Shown here: positions 5,271 to 5,576 of the stretch, one piece after another
How positions within the stretch are numbered: position 1 is the first letter of the stretch
How the letters are laid out: each line of letters begins with the position of its first letter
Origin: Deltaproteobacteria bacterium
GTDB lineage: Bacteria; Desulfobacterota; DSM-4660; Desulfatiglandales; Desulfatiglandaceae
Reading direction: 5' to 3'
Assembly: GCA_013349725.1 (NCBI GenBank)
Contig: DUZB01000366.1
Location: 2,284 to 7,859 of the forward strand
DNA: 5,576 bases
Made by a program: the position numbers and the translations under genes
The notes under the pieces: generated by a model
Database searches by the model: none
The model's input: only the letters and a program-made list of their open reading frames with translations
What the model was told of the DNA's origin: nothing

Positions 5271-5576
5271 TCAAAAGGCAAAAAAGTACCTTTTTAGGGT
5301 CTGGAAAGGAATAATTCGTTGGAATTCGCGCACAGATTTAGGCCATATTTGGTCGATCCGATTGAGCAAAACCGCAATCGTGGTAGGACCACGTTCAGGA
5401 TTTTGCGATTGAGGATTGGCCGAAGATGGCCTGAAGATGGGATGTGAAAACGATGAGTTATTGATTTCCAGACCCTTAGGAGGAACATAAGACAAACCGG
5501 CGCTCTCAACACCACATTCCCCCTTGATGATATTCATCCCGCAATCAGAACATCTCTTTGCATCTGCGACGGATTG
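5271..5576 (-). CDS. Uncertain open frame entering from the right edge, possible Cys cluster
   Basis: One minus-strand frame is open from the right edge to a TGA at 5271-5273, giving 101 visible codons; an internal ATG lies at 5537. The first part reads AKRCSDCGMNIIKGECGVE, a C-x2-C-x8-C arrangement reminiscent of a zinc-ribbon or similar metal-binding end, followed by GLSYVPPKGLEI. The rest (rich in S, P, N, Q, then IWPKSVREFQRIIPF) has no family signature I know, and its DNA carries several overlapping inverted and direct repeats, so the downstream half could be noncoding or a decayed gene tail. If real, it is the C-terminal part of a gene transcribed toward csp, about 45 bp before the csp promoter. 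I saw no better frame on either strand. Confidence 0.3.
   Translation of the reverse strand, partial: QSVADAKRCSDCGMNIIKGECGVESAGLSYVPPKGLEINNSSFSHPIFRPSSANPQSQNPERGPTTIAVLLNRIDQIWPKSVREFQRIIPFQTLKRYFFAF
5359..5441. repeat. Cluster of short inverted and direct repeats
   Basis: CGATTGAG occurs at 5359-5366 and 5406-5413, and CAATCG (5375-5380) between them is complementary to the start of both. CGTGGT-AGG-ACCACG (5379-5393) is a perfect 6-bp hairpin with a 3-base loop. GAAGATGG then occurs twice (5422-5429, 5433-5440) with an 11-bp period. No mobile-element end or known RNA is recognised. Confidence 0.45.

Noticed and set aside
5294..5515. Alternative minus-strand frame of 73 codons at the right end
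   Set aside because: It overlaps the edge-open frame, lacks the Cys cluster, and has no recognisable motif or ribosome site.

Overview
The window looks like chromosomal DNA of an anaerobic bacterium, most likely a Desulfobacterota/Syntrophia-type ('deltaproteobacterial') lineage. This is an inference from gene content: formate dehydrogenase maturation (FdhD, MobA), methylmalonyl-CoA epimerase, a stand-alone second-type IF-1, and a FlgO/CsgG-like plus FG-GAP repeat protein. No rRNA or other strong taxonomic marker is present. I found no tRNA, CRISPR array, transposase or phage gene.

Layout. Positions 1-2030 hold a minus-strand cluster read right to left: fdhD, then mobA (overlapping the end of fdhD), then the N-terminal half of a DUF21/CNNM-type membrane protein that runs off the left edge. 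The first two genes serve molybdenum/tungsten-cofactor enzymes: MobA makes the guanylylated pterin cofactor and FdhD sulfurates it for formate dehydrogenase. A short divergent region with a good sigma70-type promoter separates fdhD from infA (+, TTG start). infA converges, with only 16 bp between stops, on a minus-strand methylmalonyl-CoA epimerase gene (propionate/methylmalonyl-CoA pathway).

The 160 bp between the epimerase and the next plus-strand gene is the densest regulatory stretch. Two opposite promoters have -10 boxes that overlap by five bases, a perfect palindrome lies in the spacer of one of them, and the epimerase leader contains a stem-loop followed by a T run. Plus-strand genes follow: a small CxxC...CxxC zinc-ribbon protein, then a 525-residue exported protein with a FlgO/TolB/CsgG-like N-terminal domain and a C-terminal set of FG-GAP/VCBS calcium-loop repeats. 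A GC hairpin sits directly in front of the latter's ribosome binding site.

A strong terminator shared by the converging ends follows, then a cold shock protein gene (minus) with a promoter and a leader of about 120 nt carrying a 12-bp direct repeat. Both repeat copies could pair with the same segment near the ribosome binding site. The last ~300 bp holds an open reading frame entering from the right edge on the minus strand, with a possible Cys cluster, and several overlapping inverted and direct repeats; I cannot assign it.

Most genes are recognisable housekeeping or accessory families. The least ordinary items are the FlgO-like/FG-GAP protein with its zinc-ribbon neighbour, the overlapping divergent promoters, and the possible alternative-pairing leader of the cold shock gene. 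I see no convincing evidence for a wholly new multi-gene system.
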